NCBI RefSeq assembly: GCF_013141725.1
Contig: NZ_WHNZ01000012.1
Location: forward strand, 310,001 to 374,000
Source of the DNA: Paenibacillus planticolens
Lineage (GTDB): Bacteria > Bacillota > Bacilli > Paenibacillales > NBRC-103111
Reading direction: 5' to 3'
Length of the DNA stretch: 64,000 nt
A program made the translations under genes and the position numbers. How positions within the stretch are numbered: the first letter of the stretch is position 1; the number at the start of each line of letters is the position of its first letter. The notes below the pieces were generated by a model. The model saw only the letters and a list, made by a program, of their open reading frames with translations, did no database searches and was not told the origin of the DNA. Shown here piece after piece: positions 63,645-64,000 of this stretch.

Positions 63645-63749
63645 GTGTTACAGAATAGACGTTGGTTTAAAGTCGTGATTTACGTAATGCTGATCACAAT
63701 GCTTCTCTCAAGCCTATTGTTTACTGCCGGATTATTTTTTGATTCCTAG
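63645..63749 (+). CDS. Prli42-like membrane microprotein
   Basis: A 34-residue peptide starting at GTG: MLQNRRWFKVVIYVMLITML and a short tail. The basic N-terminus plus one membrane segment match Prli42, which tethers the stressosome to the membrane in Listeria. AAAGGAG lies nine bases upstream. The position between yqjE and bkd genes matches other Bacillales. Function here is inferred. Below the size usually listed, hence easy to miss. Confidence 0.7.
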   Translation: MLQNRRWFKVVIYVMLITMLLSSLLFTAGLFFDS

Positions 63750-63750
63750 T

Positions 63751-64000
63751 TTAATAAATTTTCGTATCCGCATTATAGCTTTCTAGATTTTCTTTGACTC
63801 TCTGCAGGAACCTTCCGCAGATGACACCGTCCAGAATCCGGTGATCCAGCGACAAACACAGGTTAACCATGGAGCGGACAGCGATCATATCTTGAATAAC
63901 GACAGGCTTCTTCACAATCGATTCGAAGGTCACAATCGCTGCTTGCGGGTAGTTGATGATCGGATAAGACAGAATCGAACCGAAGGAGCCTGTATTATTA
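63751..64000 (-). CDS. bkdB: Branched-chain 2-oxo acid dehydrogenase E2 (lipoyl acyltransferase), 3' part
   Basis: The last about 82 residues of an E2 acyltransferase enter from the right edge. Visible are a NTGSFGSILS segment, INYPQAAIVTFESIVKKPVV and the catalytic SLDHRILDGVICGRFLQRVK motif (His of DHR). It transfers acyl groups from lipoate to CoA. Assignment as BkdB, rather than PdhC or the 2-oxoglutarate E2, is by similarity of this motif and by position near yqjE. The N-terminal lipoyl domain lies outside the window. Confidence 0.85.
   Translation of the reverse strand, partial: NNTGSFGSILSYPIINYPQAAIVTFESIVKKPVVIQDMIAVRSMVNLCLSLDHRILDGVICGRFLQRVKENLESYNADTKIY

Overview
The window is a chromosomal segment from an endospore-forming Firmicute, most likely Paenibacillus or a close relative. 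Evidence: moderate G+C, strong AGGAGG-type ribosome binding sites, many TTG and GTG starts, a large set of sporulation and germination genes, and gene order matching the Bacillus subtilis gpsA-to-bkdB region with Paenibacillus-type additions (YIEGIA and its capping subunit, spoVIF beside gpsA, a CAP/stalk protein). Almost every gene lies on the minus strand. I see no rRNA, tRNA, prophage, insertion sequence or CRISPR array.

Layout. 1-13.9 kb: a DUF2768 fragment, spoVIF, gpsA-plsY-der, the YIEGIA pair, a yphA-like gene, fni, rpsA, plsC-cmk, ypfB, ypfA (PilZ), ypeB, a zinc-ribbon gene, prsW and mecA. 14-19.5 kb: accessory envelope genes (lipoprotein deacetylase, CAP/stalk secreted protein, CPBP protease, rhodanese, unknown membrane proteins). 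19.7-21.6 kb: serA behind a T-box leader. 21.7-27.9 kb: resABCDE, for cytochrome c maturation and its two-component regulation. 28-34.7 kb: rluB, spmBA-dacB, gerW, DUF2953, scpAB and a site-2-protease-like gene. 34.7-38.7 kb: ribDEBAH under an FMN riboswitch. 39-43.4 kb: ppiB, an oxidoreductase with a divergent LysR regulator, and lysA. 43.5-49.6 kb: spoVAF-AB-AA, a DUF378 gene on the opposite strand, then sigF-spoIIAB-spoIIAA and dacF. 49.8-50.3 kb: a tandem palindromic repeat array. 50.4-56.6 kb: nucleoside salvage (pdp, two purine nucleoside phosphorylases, deoB), a CuA-type cupredoxin, xerD and yqzK. 56.7-64 kb: ald, fur, spoIIM, endoQ, nudF, mciZ, a DUF3866 gene, an M20 peptidase, a prli42 microprotein and the end of bkdB.

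How the genes work together. Most genes are housekeeping (membrane lipid and isoprenoid synthesis, ribosome assembly, chromosome segregation, riboflavin, lysine and serine synthesis) or sporulation genes. The sporulation set spans stages: sigF with its anti-sigma factor and antagonist, spoIIM engulfment, the division inhibitor mciZ, cortex genes (dacB, dacF, spmAB), and spore germination genes (ypeB, spoVA, gerW). I found matches to SigE, SigG and SigH promoters in front of spoIIM, dacB, ypeB, spoVAA and spoIIA.

I see no wholly new multi-gene system. The most unusual items are a four-unit array of about 113 bp, each unit carrying two perfect or near-perfect hairpins; a tandem PNP pair in which one copy has lost both base-specifying residues; a small membrane-anchored CuA-type protein; a site-2-protease homologue with HDAAH in place of HExxH; and mciZ overlapping a convergent gene by 101 bp.
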